From positions 179,459,235 through 179,523,234 of the forward strand of contig OW799233.1 in the NCBI GenBank assembly GCA_941918925.1: 64,000 bases of DNA. Direction: 5' to 3'. Position 1 is the stretch's first letter. Every line of letters begins with the position of its first letter. Made by a program: the position numbers and the translations under genes. The notes under the pieces were generated by a model. That model ran no database searches. It was not told the DNA's origin and worked only from the letters and a program-made list of their open reading frames with translations. Shown here in pieces: positions 23,501 to 38,500 of this stretch. The stretch is from Phyto melanocephala (taxonomy: Eukaryota > Arthropoda > Insecta > Diptera > Rhinophoridae).

Positions 23501-26500
23501 ATAATATTCTGTCACTAAGTCTATAACTAAACATATATTTAAATAATAAATTCTATAAAAAATAAAATATTTATAAATACATGTACATACGAGCATGTAA
23601 GTATGTTGATAAAATAAATAAAATTGCGTTTGCATTGAGCAATTTTTTTTTTGGAAAATGTCTTACCCCAAATTCTTATAAAATGAAGTATATTACGTTT
23701 GAAATTTTCTATTCAAAACAATTAAAAAAAAAATTAAAAAAATAAATAAAAAAAATTAAGAAAAATTTTTTTTTAAAAAATTGAAAAAAAATATTAAGAA
23801 AAAATAAAAAATATAAATATATAAAATAAAACAATAATGTTTTTGGCTCAGCTGGGATGCGATGCCACGTTTATTCTAACCAATATATATGTATGTTGTT
23901 GTTGTAATTGTAAAAAAAAGGAGGTGGTCGTGGTTTTTTGCTCTTATCTCAGAAAGTTATGGGGCGATTGTGCTGAATTTCAATAGCGATTCATTCACGG
24001 ATATTTCCAAAAGATTGATACCATACTCAGATCTGAGGAACATATAGTTGCTTCTAAAAGTTGATTTCAACCAACACACGAACAGACGGTCAGAGCTTAA
24101 TCGACTCCTCTATTCATAAGCTTTCAGAAAATATATACTTTATGGGGTCGGAAATGAAAATTGTAGAAATTACAAACGGAGTGACAAAGCTATATATACC
24201 CTTATGCACCACAGGTGAAGGGTATAAAAAGAATAAAGAAAAAATATAATATCTTTTGAAGAAGAATATGTTTACATTTTTTAAAATCGCTTGTAAATGA
24301 TCCAAAATATCGGATTCCCAAAAATATTTTGATATTAAAAAAAAAACACTTTCAGTAGATAATACCCTAAAACAAATTAAGGCACCTATTACTTGTATCG
24401 TAGAAGATATGAATTATGTATAAAAGAAATGGAAAAAATCAGTGGAGCTATATAACTGAACAAATCTGGCATACCAATATGGATACAACGGAGATCTGGA
24501 TTAATGAAAATCCTTTGAAGGAATAATCGGATTTTGTGTTGTCTCTTTTGGTTTTACCATTTTCAGACGCTGAAGTGTAGCGTTTATTTAGTTTAATGGG
24601 CTTAATAAAAAGCAAACTTAGAACAAAAATGAACACACAACTTTTATGTTCTGTTATACGTATAAAGGAAAGCGTAAAACTAAATAACGTATGTTGCTTT
24701 AACATCAATATATCGGACGATGTTTTGATAAAAATTGGTTTATCTGAAAAATACCAAAAAGAATTGGTATGTGAAGAAAATTATATGATTGAACTTGTTA
24801 TCCTTCTTACCACATTTGATTAATTGTTGACACTTCTTTTGTGTAAATATAATATTAATAAAATTGAATTGAATTAAACAAAATATGTATATAAATATCT
24901 TGCAAATTATTATATTAAAAAAGTTTCAAAAAAAAAAAACAATATTGCAAAATTTTAGCACTTTTCTTTTTAAACTGTAGAACTTTTAAGCACTTTTTTT
25001 TTGAGTTTTTGCACTTTTTCTCTACCATCTTATGGCAACACTGGTTAATTGGTTAAATTAAGACGTTACATAATCATAATACCATAGCCATAAGAAACCA
25101 AAATTCAATTGGTTCCTATGATTATGGCTATGGAATTATGGCGAGTTACCTATAATCAAATACACTGTTATTAAACAGCTGTTTTGTATGGTTATGGCAC
25201 ATCTAATTTAACCATTTACTATTAAGAACGACATTACCACTTTGTAGGTTTCTAGGGGAAATCTTAAGAAAAGTGGGCATGGCCGCTTATATGTTATCGC
25301 ATTAAATTTAACTCCTTTAAAAATATTAACAACGTTCTTAATTATAATATTTACTTTATTTTCTTTTCATTTTCAACAACTGAACTTTAAATTAACAAAT
25401 ACCTGTTATTTTCGACCACAAAAGTAATCAAAACATATGTTCAACTATGTAATTAATGGTCCGTTATTATGTAAGTATGTATATAAACAACAACAAAGAT
25501 CTTAACTAAGTAATTATATGCATTCTGTTTATTTACATTAAAATAAAATGTATGTATTTGTAAACGGACAAGACCCTAAAAAAAAGTAAGAAAGAATTTG
25601 CAGCAACAACAATTACGCAATTTGAAAAAGGTATACTTAAGGATAGCCAAGAAAATAATCATATTAATATAAAGAAAATTAATTAAATAATAAAAATAAT
25701 TTTGATTGTTAATATTATTTAAATGCCATCCGACAAACATATGTGAATGCAGTGACTGTTCGACGGGTTTCGCAATTTTATATTTGTTGTATTCGTAATT
25801 ACCCACACAAATTCTATATAGACAAAACACTGCAAATGTGGGCGTGGTATCTTCAATGAAGAAATTTAATTTTTAATACAATTGCTGAATGTAAGTATGT
25901 AAGGGCTATCATTTGATAACTTCTCAATCTATTTCTCTCATACTTTTTGTGTTCTTTTTTTTTTTTTACAAATTTTGTATAAAAAAAATTAAAAATTGGG
26001 TGTGGCATTCCGAATTCAAAGAAAATATAGCAGAATGCTTGTAAGAGCGTCATTAATTCGACAGATTTCGCTGATTATTTTTGGGTTGTAGTTGCAACTA
26101 TCAGAACTAGGCTTTATTGGAAAAAAAAACGCTATATCTAATCTGAATTTATTAATACCCTTTACCTTCATGTTCATAAGTATAATGACCACATCGTAGT
26201 TATCCTAGATTATATATATATTTATATACCCTTTTCTTTAATAATTCCGACGCCATCTAGTCAAGTCATATCATTTGATACCCATATTGGCTCTTTGAGT
26301 GGTATAGAAAATAATAAAAAAAAAAAAAAATTCGTTAAAAAAATTTTAGGAAAAATATTTAAATGCACCTTGAATTGTGATTTAAAATTTATTTTTTTTT
26401 TCATACAAAAATATTATAAAAACAAGTAAGAGCGCTATATTCGGCCGTGCCGAATCTTATGTACCCTTCACAACGTGTAGTCATGCAATAACAGTAGTTT

Positions 26501-29500
26501 GTATCACCATTCATCCCATATGAAATATAAAAAACATACATCTATAAAAACATCCAATTGTAAAATTATAAATTTACGTATGTATGTTAAAAAAAAAAAT
26601 AAAAAAAAAATTAAAAAAAAAATTTAAAAAAAAATTTAAAAAAAATAATTAAAATATATATAATAAATATAAAAAAGAAAAAAAAATAATATATATATAA
26701 ATAATATATTAAATAAAAAATAAAAAAAATTAAAAAATAAATATAAAAAAAAATAAAAAAAAATTTTTTTGGCTCATCTGGGATTCAATGCCACGTTTTC
26801 TCTAACCAGTATACACGTTTGTATGCATGTTGTTGTTGTAATGTTGTTTTTGTGAAAAAAATCGAGGTGGACGTGGGTTTTTGCTTATATCTCAGTTGTT
26901 TATGTACCGATGTTTCCGATTTTCAATACCGATCTACTCCCGAATATTTCTGATATTTTAATACCTCACCCGGGTCCAAGCGATGTCGGGGGGCTTCAAG
27001 AAGTTGACTTCAACATACACACGGACAGACTGACAGAGCTTAATCGACTTCCCTATTCATAAGCTTTTTAGAAAATATATACTTTATGGGGTCGGAAATG
27101 AAAATTGTAGAAATTTCACACGGAATGACAAAGCTATATATACCCCAATTCACTGTGTGAAGGGTATAATAAAAATAATTATTAATTTCCTGATGACGCT
27201 TCACAACGGAGTAGAGAAATATTGGGACAACTAATAAAAATCAAAAACATTATTTTTATTAAAATAAGACGTTAAGCTAAAATTATTTGTAAATTGAATT
27301 TTTATTTTTGTGTTAATATTTACATAAAAAAATATGAAGTATGAAAAATACTAAAATCTATCTCCTAATGTGAAGAATACAAGAACGTTGTGGGGGCCAG
27401 CCAAGCGGTCCGGCTGCAGCTGTAGTATTCAATAAAAATGTGTCTTCCCTACAAAATGATGTCAGATAATGAAAGTAGCAAATCGCCAATAATCAAGTTA
27501 AAAATTCTTAACAAAATTTTTAAATTTAATGCAAGTGCAAACAAGGATATTTATTTGACATTATTAAATCATAGGGCTTAAAACTACCCACTTGACCTAA
27601 GTTACGAGAAGCTTAGAAAAAGTGAACGTTCATAGCATCTTAGTATTTTGTTGTTTTACACAAAATAATGCTAAGCAGGCAACGTCATCACAAGACGGCT
27701 AGTGGCTATTGAATAATTGTCGAAGTTATATGTATCAAAGTAGTAACAAAGTGATGCTTACTCAAAAACGTCAATGACATTGACATGATTTAATTGTGGC
27801 GAATATTCGAAATCGAAGGATTTGCTGCCACAAACTAGACGACAGTTGAGATCTAGTAGCTCGTTCTCGTGTCGCCTTTGAGTGCCATCAAAACACTTTG
27901 ATACCGATTTCTTTGCCGTAGGTTGTGGTCAAGTGGGTAAAGTTAGCAAAAACTATTATAAACTTCTATATTAATTTAACCCAAAAAAGAGTTTATAAGT
28001 CCATGTTCTCTAAAACCTTATAATAGTTAAAGTAAATTAAAGGAAAATAGACTACTTTACATTTTCATAGAATTTTTTAATTGCAATAAAAGAATAGAAT
28101 TTTTTTTTTTCATAAAAATTATTTCTTCATTAAATATTTCATTTCGAAATCGAAGAAAGGGAGTATTGCTAACAGCTGAACCTAAACAAGAGCGGCAAGC
28201 ATTTTTTAGCTTTTAAAATTTATCATGCCCATACATGAAGCAAACTGGAATACCATGGCAGCAACGCATGCTTTTCTTTTGATTTTTAAGTTGGCTGCAA
28301 AACAAAATGCTATTCGCCTGTGTTCTGTATTTCAAGTGAAATTAAATTACTCGGAATAGCCATTGAAGTGTTATTGTTTATAACAACAATTTCATGGCAA
28401 TTCCGAGTAATTGAAATTAACTGGGAATGCAGAACACAGGCGATGGTTTTTTTTTTACTTTTGCAATTGTTGCGATTTTCAGGTCAATCTAAGGATTTTT
28501 TGTTTTTTAGTGGGTTTAATTAAACGACATTAATAAATGTTACTGTTCATTATGCAATGTTTGAACTCTTGTTTAGGTTTGTCACGCTATCGTTAGCTCT
28601 CAACACAACGCTTGCAGCTATTGCTTAGGTTTGACTATAAGGGTGTTAAGCACATTGCAAGAAATTACTTAAAACTCAGCAGAGCAATAATGAATGTTCG
28701 TTAAATAATAAAGATGTTCACGTCAACAATTTTAAAGAGTTAATAATATATCCTTAATTATGCAAGTACTATTTTTAAACAAAAGATGATCCACAATGCA
28801 AAAAAAAAAAACAACAGTACATCTGTGTTCTGCATTCCGAGTGAAATTAAATTACTCGGAATAGCCATTGAAGTGTTATTGTTATTGGCAATTCCGAGTG
28901 ATTTAATTTCACTCGGAATGCCGAACACAGGCGATTATTTTTTTTACTTTTGCAATTGTTGCGATCTGAGGATTTTTTGTTATTTAATGGGTTTAATTAA
29001 ACGACATTAGTAAACATTACTGTTCATTACGCAATGTTTGAACTCTTGTTTAGGTTTGTCACGCTATCGTTAGCTCTCAACACAACGCTTCCAGCTCTTG
29101 CTTAGGTTTGACTATAAGGGTGTAAAGCACATTGCAAGAAATAACTTAAATCTCAGCACATAATGAATGTTCGTTAAATAATAAAGATGTTCATGCCATA
29201 AATTTTAAAGAGTTAATCATATATCCTTCATCATGCAAGTACTATTTTTAAACAAAAGATGATCCACAATGCAAAAAAAAAACAATAGTACATTTGAGGT
29301 ATTTTTGATTTCAGAAAATACATAAGATTCTTACTTACCTTTTTTTGTAGACTTTACATTATATTTAAAATATTTGCACTTAATAACAAAAATGTTTTAA
29401 AGACTGGCAATAAATTTAAATTGACGTTAAATATATGTTTTGCACAAAGTTTTGCAATTGGTTAATGATAGTTTAAGAAGCAACAGTTGGCCATTTTTGC

Positions 29501-32500
29501 AAGACCAAAATTTATGACATGAACACCTTTATTGTTTACGTATTTTGTAAAACATAAAATAAACATAAGACATATAAAACATACAGTAAATGTACACAGA
29601 CAATATTGATGGTATAAATAAAAAACATAAACGGAACATGCTTAATATTCTAATGGATATAAACATAACACTGGGCATGCTCAAATTAATTAAAAAAAAT
29701 TACAAATAATGGAACTAGCAAATAAGGATAACATTAAAAAAATAACTTAAGTTTGCTGCTATATTGAAAATAACATTGTTGGCTTTAAAATTTTACTTCA
29801 ACATAAATTTTTTGAGTTTAAAATAGTTCTGTCATCACTTTTAAATTAAATCCAGTTTTACAAAACTAATCGCAAAACTACGTCATGTTTAGTACCTAAA
29901 CATTAAACATGAACTCTTGAATTTTATTACAATTTTAAAATTATAACAAAACTGGCAATTTCCAGATGAGTATTTTTAAATTGCCTGTTTTTTCTTTATC
30001 ACTAAGATAATGAGTTACGAAATTTTGAATTTATACTTTTAAAGTTTTCGAAAAAAACAATAGTATGCACTTTGGCCAATCAATTCGAATAAATTTGCTT
30101 ATATTTATTGTCCTTTAATTAAGAATAGAGTCAGTGAAATAATGTGGACATGATAGTAAATTCAAAAAAAAGATCAGTACAGAGAGAAAATCATTCATGA
30201 AGTTAACATTTCTGTGTAAATGTTTAATTAATAATGAATTAGTTTGAATGTATTTTGTTTAATTTAATTTGTTTAATTAGAAAAGTCCACAAAGCAAAAT
30301 TATTTGGTTAAGTGTTTAAAAGTAAAACTATTTCTTATGCTTTCTCAACTCATTGAGTAAATAATATTAGGCAACCATGCGTTTAATAAAATATTAAATT
30401 TTTAGTTGAATTTCATAAATGTTGTTTTAAAGAGCAATATGACAATGTTTTTCGAATATGGCAAACGTTAGCAAACAATTATTTTATTAATACAGAACGA
30501 AAACAAAAATATGTAAACAAAATAAACAAACAAAAAACAATACAATTATTTTCTATTCATTCTAAAACACTTACCTCCTCTTTACTTTCCAAGCGATCCT
30601 TGATATGATTGCAGAAGACGGGCAATAAAATAGCACGACATTCGGGTAAGTTAAATAATTTCGAATCTACAAAATCTTTAATGCAACCCATTTTCGATTG
30701 GGTTAAGCGACGAGGTGGAAATTGCTTTAAAATATTCACAATAACAATGCTGAAAATAAGTAAAAGGGAAATTTAAGAAATTTGAATAAGTGTACATACA
30801 TATATTTAAGTGTATAAAAAACTTTTATATAAAACGAATTTCAAGTTTAAATATTGTTGTTATAACTTGTATGTTTGGCTAGATCTACCTTAAGCGCACT
30901 GGATCAAACACCTGCATTAAATCGGTGGCTATAATGTGTAGATTTTTTAATAAAGCCCCTTCCGATTTCAATAGATCCGTGGGACAAGCAATCATTTTGA
31001 TAAACATTTCCAAAAGTTCTATAAAAACAATTAAATTTGAAATAAAATAATTTCAAATCTACATATTGTATTTAGTTTCAACTTACCATGCAATTTATTG
31101 GCAAAATCATCATAATCTGAATTATCATTGATAGCTGAGAATAGGATGCGTGATCGTATGATGAATTTCATAACATAGTGTAAATATCTAGTGGTCTTAT
31201 ACAGACGTTTAACCTCAGCGCGTTCATCAATTTCAATGCCATCTACTGATTTTTCTTTGGGTTCAATAGCATCTTTGATATTCTTTTGTAAAACATCGAT
31301 AAGTTTACTTTATGTTTAAATGAAAACAAATAATTAATAATTTGTTATACAATTATTTAAAAAATAAAATAAAAACCTACGCATAAGCCAAGGTAGCCGA
31401 GAAGCTTTCATTTATATAAACATCCAAAACTGTTAAAAAGTGTTGATACTTTAAGTCCGATACAGTTTCTATGAGATGTATAATGCTCATGAATACCAAT
31501 TGATCATATTTCTCGGGATCATCATTTTCTACTAAAATATTGAATAAAGCATCCAAAATGTCTTGCAGAAACTTAACAACCTCTTCGCCAGGTACATTGG
31601 ACAAGGCGTTCAATGATTCTTCCAAAGTTTCCTTGTGAGCCGACCAGTTAAGGAGACCCAACAGAATGACACTTTGTGTAAGCTTCGTACTACAAAGGTT
31701 AACACCTATGACAAGTTGGTCTTTGGGTAGCAACGACAGACCCGACACTGAAGGCTTACCTCCTTGCAGTTCACCTATAGTTGAAGGCAATTCCATATAT
31801 AAATTGTAGGAATTTGTTTTATCCAGTTTTTTATGATCAATTTTGTAGACGGCTAAATTATGTTGTCCTTGTGTTATGGTGGTACCATTATCTTGCATTA
31901 GCTTGACATAAGATAAACCAAAAGGCTTTTCGGCCTTATCCTTTTGTTCGTTAGAGCTACGATGTTTGAAAACGAATTTCAAATGGCACTGTTTGAATTC
32001 ATCTATAGGCACATGTATCTGAAAGAAGAAACATCAAATTATTTGATTTCTAAACTATTAATCTGCTGTTATATTAATACCTTAAAAGTTTCCAACCATT
32101 TAGGTTTGTCGTCATGGTAGTAAACTACAGACTTGTATTCATCTATGGGTGATAGACCAGAGCCAATGCTCATGACACCTGGCATCATTTGACCCTGTTC
32201 ATTGCATACTGTTATTGTGACTTCGACATTCTTTTCGGATGTCTTGGCAATACGTGCGAATTCTCCAGAGCACAAAGTTAAATACAAATCATTGCGCACA
32301 TCGCCGGGCAAAATTACTTCGGGGAAGCCCATTTTACGCGCTATCGGCACATTAGTATGCAATAGCCGTGGAAATTCTTCTTTTATCTGTTTAATGTCAC
32401 CCTGTAACACCTCTACCGTAACACACATGCGAGAATCTATTTTGCCTATATCCTTGTTAGCTATTAACTTTCTCAAGGTGCCATCTAAGCTATCCTTTTC

Positions 32501-35500
32501 GCACAGTATGAATGGCATATCCAAGTTGCCCTTGAAATCATCCGGTTTATTAATAATGGGCGTAAGATCCTTGTAGGCCACACCAAACGGTCGTCTCATT
32601 ATGTACTCCGAGCCGCTAAAGGAACCACTCGAACTTATCGAGAGCTGTGAGTGCTTTTTGCTGGCTGCCGTCAACATAGTATTTGTAATGCTGGCACGCT
32701 TCGAATCATTTTCCTTCATTTCCATTGAACCAATGCGTACTGCATAACAAACCAAATACATTTTCGGTATGCTAACATCATTCTTACTGAGATCGGTGAA
32801 AAGTACACGATTATTGTCAAATTGATCTATATCCCTAGCAATACCAGTGCGAGACCACTTTACCACATAATTCTCACTAATGGGACGATGTGACTCACCA
32901 TCGAATAGTGTAAATATCAAGTCAGAATCTTCTTGGAATTTACAAACGAATGCATTCACATGCAAAAGTATATTATGGGAAAAATTCTTATACGCTTTAG
33001 GTCCCGATTGTTGGCTTTGAGGTCGCTAAAAATAAATTTAAATTTAATTTATTAACTTGTTTACATTTTTTTTTAAATTTTTTTTTTCATCAAAGCAATT
33101 AAGTACAAAATACTTACACTAGCTTTTATGATGCGGTTAACCGCATTCATATGATGTTCATACAATTCTGTGGTACATATCGTATTCGTATCCAATATAT
33201 CGCCACTCTCATCGCGCACAACCATATCCAAGCTTAACAGGTTGTTGCCGGTATCTATTTGTGAGGTGGCCATCAATTTGACAGTACGCATTTCATCCAA
33301 TGGCAGGTTTCCCGATATTAACATTGCCCGATTGTTGTTTAAACTATTCATTTTAGAGCGTATTGTTTGAAAATCCGGATGATTAATCTGTGATTTATAA
33401 GAAAATTTCAATGAAGATTATTGAATATGAAATAATATACAAAAATCCAAGTAGATATAAATGCAGGTAAACAACTATGTTTGTATCAGAGACTGATTTT
33501 TTTTAAAGCAATAAGAATTCATATTAACTAACTGATCTTACAATAATATTTTTCAAACAATAAATTGGCTTTTTAATTATATTCAATAAAATAATATTCT
33601 GTACTCTACTCAAATCAGTCACTTGTTCACATTTTGCTAAAAAAAAAACTAAAAATTCAACACAATAAAGAAACAACAATAACAATGAAAGTGAGAGAGA
33701 AAGAATGAGTATCGGGGAAGCCAAATACTGTTTTTAAGAAATATTAACGATAAGTTTAAAACAAAAAAAATTGTTTAAAATGGCAGCACACTGTTTATTG
33801 TGTTTTTTTTAAACATGAGCAATTCAAAGAAATCTATAATTATGCCGTTCTCTGGCATATACGCAACAGAACACAAACGACGATAGTTATAAAATTAAAT
33901 TATTTTAAAATAATACGACATTGTTTCTGATATTAAATTTATAAAAAAATGCAATTCTATAGAGTACTCTAATTGGAAATGTAACGCTTCTAAATATAAC
34001 AAATTCAAGGCTTAAATAATACTGAAGAGTAGTATGCGCTTCATACAAGTTAGTTTCTGTTTAAATAAAAAGTGCTCAGATCAACTTTAATATTCACGTG
34101 TCACCGTGTCGTATGTGTCAAAATTAGATCAACATTGTATTTAAAATTAATTTATTGTAAGTGAAATTATGCAGACCCTATAGACAGAACAGCTAGTTCT
34201 TAGATGTTATGGTGTTCAGGAGTAATATAATTGTCTATATAGAGAGAAATTCTTTACGATGATGCCTGATGTCTTGTATATTGAAGGAACTCCGAAAGAA
34301 AACTGAAGGAAGGATATATTTTAGCCCCCATACTCTTTTATCTTTCCAGCAAAATCTTTACTTACCTAGTAAGTTAGCAAGTAATATTGGAGATAGACAT
34401 AAACTAGTTAGTTTTCGACCGAATAACTACTTATTTTTGTTTGAGTTGTCCCAGAAATCATGAACCTCGCTTACAAATGAACTTACAAATAGCAATAAAA
34501 TAAGTAGTTACCAATAAAGCTAAATTATAGCTGGATATTTTTATACTGTTGCAATACAAAAAAAATATAAAAATTATAATATTGGGCATATTATAATATT
34601 TATGAAGTTATTTTAAAGTTCACTGTATAAAAGGTATTTACGAAGGTCATGCTCTGTACTTTAATATAATGATGTTGGTAACGACCCCTCATTACTATGT
34701 AATATATGAAGTAATGACAACCTATTACACAATTTCAAAAAGATTTTGCTGGGTTGTGCTGGCTGCTACAAAAAAACAAGCCATCTTTCAGCTCTTACAA
34801 AACTATCTCAACGACAACAACTTCCTTCAAACTTCTGCCTTTTCGTGATAAAATGACAAACCAAACTAAACAGGAAACAAATGAAAGCTATAACTATCAA
34901 AGTGAGGTCCACATAAGCAGTATGGACAACTTCAAATTAAAACACCATTTGCTTTTGATAAATCTGATAAAGAGTTTAGCCAATATACGGAATTACGTGA
35001 AACAGGCAAGACATTCGGTTGTTGTTCTCAAGAACGTAAAGAGAACATTTTACTTCAAGAAGTTTAATTAACCTTTTTATGCGAAATGTCTAGTAGAAAC
35101 TCTTTAAACTGATATGTTTACAATAAAATTTCTACTTTGTATCTTGAAAGTATTTTAGCCTGTCGTCATTAGTAATAAGAAACTAAGGTCGAGAACCAAC
35201 AGTGAAACAATAAAATTTCGTACACAAAGCCTTAGATTTTCATCCACAATAGGGTAGAGTTGAAAAGAGAACTACGTGGCAAGACCGTACCTAGAACCTA
35301 GAAGAAAATAAAAGTTCAATTCAAAGGTAAATAGAATTCCTTCTTTGCAGCAATGCGTTCTTTGCAGGATTGCATATAAAGAGGTTTGCAATAAGGGCGG
35401 GTCAATGTTAAAATTAAATAAGATACATGTCTGTGCATTATAGTGTTATTTAAAAAACCCATCCATGAATTATGTGTGAAATGTCACGGATCCTAGAAGT

Positions 35501-38500
35501 TTATTCTTCAATAACTCTAACTCATAAAAAGGACTAAGTTTAAACGATAGCCTTGTCAATTGTAGCTTATAGGCATAGATCTGCGAATTTCTAAAACTTA
35601 TCTAGAGACAGTCTAACGATTTTTAATCACTCAATCTAACGTTACAAATTTACAATTGCAGATAAACATCTTACATTGATAATAGTTTTTAATTAAATAT
35701 ACGTGTTGCTGCACCGTTTAACTTGCCATGGTGATTTGACACCAGTGACTTAATTTAAAAAAAAAAAAAAACATATTTTTAAGGTGCCAACAAACCCTTT
35801 ACTTTCTTCTATACACAACATGCATGAAAAAAGAAACATTTGACAGCAAGCAAAGTCAAGCGGTTCTTTGTTACAACTTGGAACGATAGAAATCAATAAA
35901 CATATAAAGAAAAGAAAAAGTTCAAAGTTATAAAAATTCATTTAATTGGAGTTGAGACTATTTGAATAAAAATTGACCTAAATATATGTTGTTCCAAAAT
36001 GCTATTTAAAGAAAATCACTCGATGACATGTATTAAGTCGTTAAAGGCATTTAATATTTTTGTTCGCAGAGATGGTGTTGAAGCATTTTTTTAAACATTA
36101 ATGTAGTATGTCACTGAATGCCAAATGAAAAGTAAATCATCATTCAATTAAACAATTTATTCATTCATTCAAACAATATTTATGATTTTTGTTTTTTTTT
36201 TTCAATTCTCACTCCAAAACATATTACGATGATTCGACCAGATGTGGTTGGATTGTAAATATATTTCAATGAATGTTTTTTTTTTTACAGTGAATGATGA
36301 GAGTGGTTTTATGAAAATATTACTTCTACAGTACTTACCAGAAAATATTGTTTCAATATGCCGCCCCATTCTAATAAAACTTTTGTTATTTCCTCTACGA
36401 TTTCAGTGCGTTGTATGCAATATTCACCATTGACGATTTTATAATCGCACAAATGTATGTATGTTTTGGGAAATATGCCACGTTGTTCTTTATTTCTACA
36501 AATAAAATGAAAAGAAACAAATTTTAACGTTATTCATGGGATAGTTAAATAAAAAAAGAATGTGTAGTATTAATTAAACTTAAATAAGGAATAAAACATC
36601 ATTTCACACTCTTTATTTGAGCATGAGAATTTATAAATTTTGTTTAGATATTCAAAGTTGCAACATTTTTGTCTAATTGATGGGAGTGAATATAAATTGT
36701 ATACATAGAGAGTCAGCCAGAAAGAACTCATACTTTTTTTTGTCCCAATGTATGTCAAACTCCATATATAACAAGTAAGAGCACTATATTCGGCTGTGCC
36801 GAATCTTTTATACCCACCACCAATTTGATGGAATTTATTATTTTCTTATTAATAGTAATCGCTATGAAAAAATCTCTTTATACTAAAATATGTATCACTT
36901 TCTTTGTATAACTTCGATATGCTAGTAAACGGTTTTCGTAAATTTAGTCTTTCAATGAAAGTTGGCGTTAAAGTAGGCGTGTCAATAAAGATTCTGCTAA
37001 TAAATACAACTTACATATTTCAATATAGTCCTTTATTCTTCCAAAATTTTAATTAATAGAGAAATTATATGAATTTGAGATAAAGCGTTGTATAATAGGT
37101 GGGCGTAAAAGTGGGCGTGTAACATTTGTTTTCCGTTAGTACAAAGCCTTTGACCAAAAAGCAGTGATATCAAATTTCAGAATCATACATCTAATTTTGC
37201 CAGTTTCATAACGTTTTAAATTTTGAATATACCGAAAAATACACTGTGCGGTAAAAAAATTTCGTACATTTTGATCTATAACTCCTTTCCTAATACATAG
37301 ATTTTAGTAATTTTGGAGGAAAAATATTTTTTTTTACTCAGGAAATATACATTCGGAATTTCATGACTACGTCAATGTATTCGGACACAATTCCATTTTA
37401 TTCGATGTTTGAAGAACACGGTTTTTTGACCTACTCTTGCATTACGAGCTAAAACTCTCTTCCTAATATTCCGATTTAGCCCATTTTCAATACCATACAA
37501 ACCTTGTGTATAAGAAATATTCTGGCAAAATTTGAGCCCCATGGCTTTTTCGTTCCGACCTCTATCGTTCTTTCAACAGACTGACGGACATATCTAGATC
37601 GTCATAAAATAAAACCCCGATTCAGAATATATGTACTTTATGGGGTCTAAAATGGATATTTCGATGTGTTACAAACGGAATGGCAAAATGAATATACCCC
37701 CACCATTTTTTTTGGTGGCGGGTTTAAAAAACGTTAGATGGCAGACCCTTTATATACTTCATTGGGTCAGAAATAAAAATTGTAGAAATTTCAGACGGAA
37801 TGACAAACCTATATACATACATATACCCTTTTTCACTTTTGTCTGAAGGGTGTAAAAATCATCATATAAATGAAAAGAAATTTTGGTAGATTTTTAAAAA
37901 GATCATCGTCTGAATTGGGTGAAAAACAGAACTTGAGTGACATCATTGGCACGACATTAGCAGAAAATTTCTGTTTTGTGTGCGGCAAGTCGTAATCTTT
38001 ATTCTATCATTCTTGCGAGTTTTTTTTGGAGAGTGTAAATAAAGAAAAAATAAACATGTACTGTCTTCAAACGACAAATAAAACACAAACTAATTTCAAC
38101 CAAACAAATGTTAATTGACCTTCAATTAAACCTATTTCCATAGTATTTTATTAATTGAGAACTAATTGTAAATGATTTCCAGTTAAATGCAAAAACAACG
38201 TATAAACAAGTTTGACAAGTTCTTTAAATGCTTTATAGTGTCAGAAGTTGTCATCTATCAAAATTTCACAAGAAAATAAATAAAAACTAAAGTTCAAAGA
38301 AAGCTAATTTGACAACTTATTTAAATAATTTATATGCATGTATGTGTATGTTTAAAAGATATGAAAAAAATTTAAAAGTTATGTCTAAAAACCGTTGAAT
38401 TTTAAATTTATATTTATGTATGCAGTTTGGTAAAATCAAGAGAGAGGACGCATCTCATATATCCTTCATTGGTATAGGTAATCATCGAATTAAAATGACA

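Larger units (their letters stand above)
22714..30574. other. mbc intron with repeats
   Basis: Holds dispersed repeats A (two copies) and C, a short palindrome at 25.1 kb, and a ~490-bp tandem duplication with nested palindromes at 28.3-29.3 kb. The part from 27.35 to 28.25 kb is less AT-rich (e.g. GGGGGCCAGCCAAGCGGTCC) but I recognise nothing in it. Confidence 0.5.

Noticed and set aside
24061..24249. Small frame, also similar frames at 39725-40006, 40020-40316 and 40514-40732
   Set aside because: All lie in copies of dispersed repeat A and differ between copies by frame breaks.
32202..32576. 124-codon + strand frame
   Set aside because: It is antisense to the mbc exon 32081-33025.
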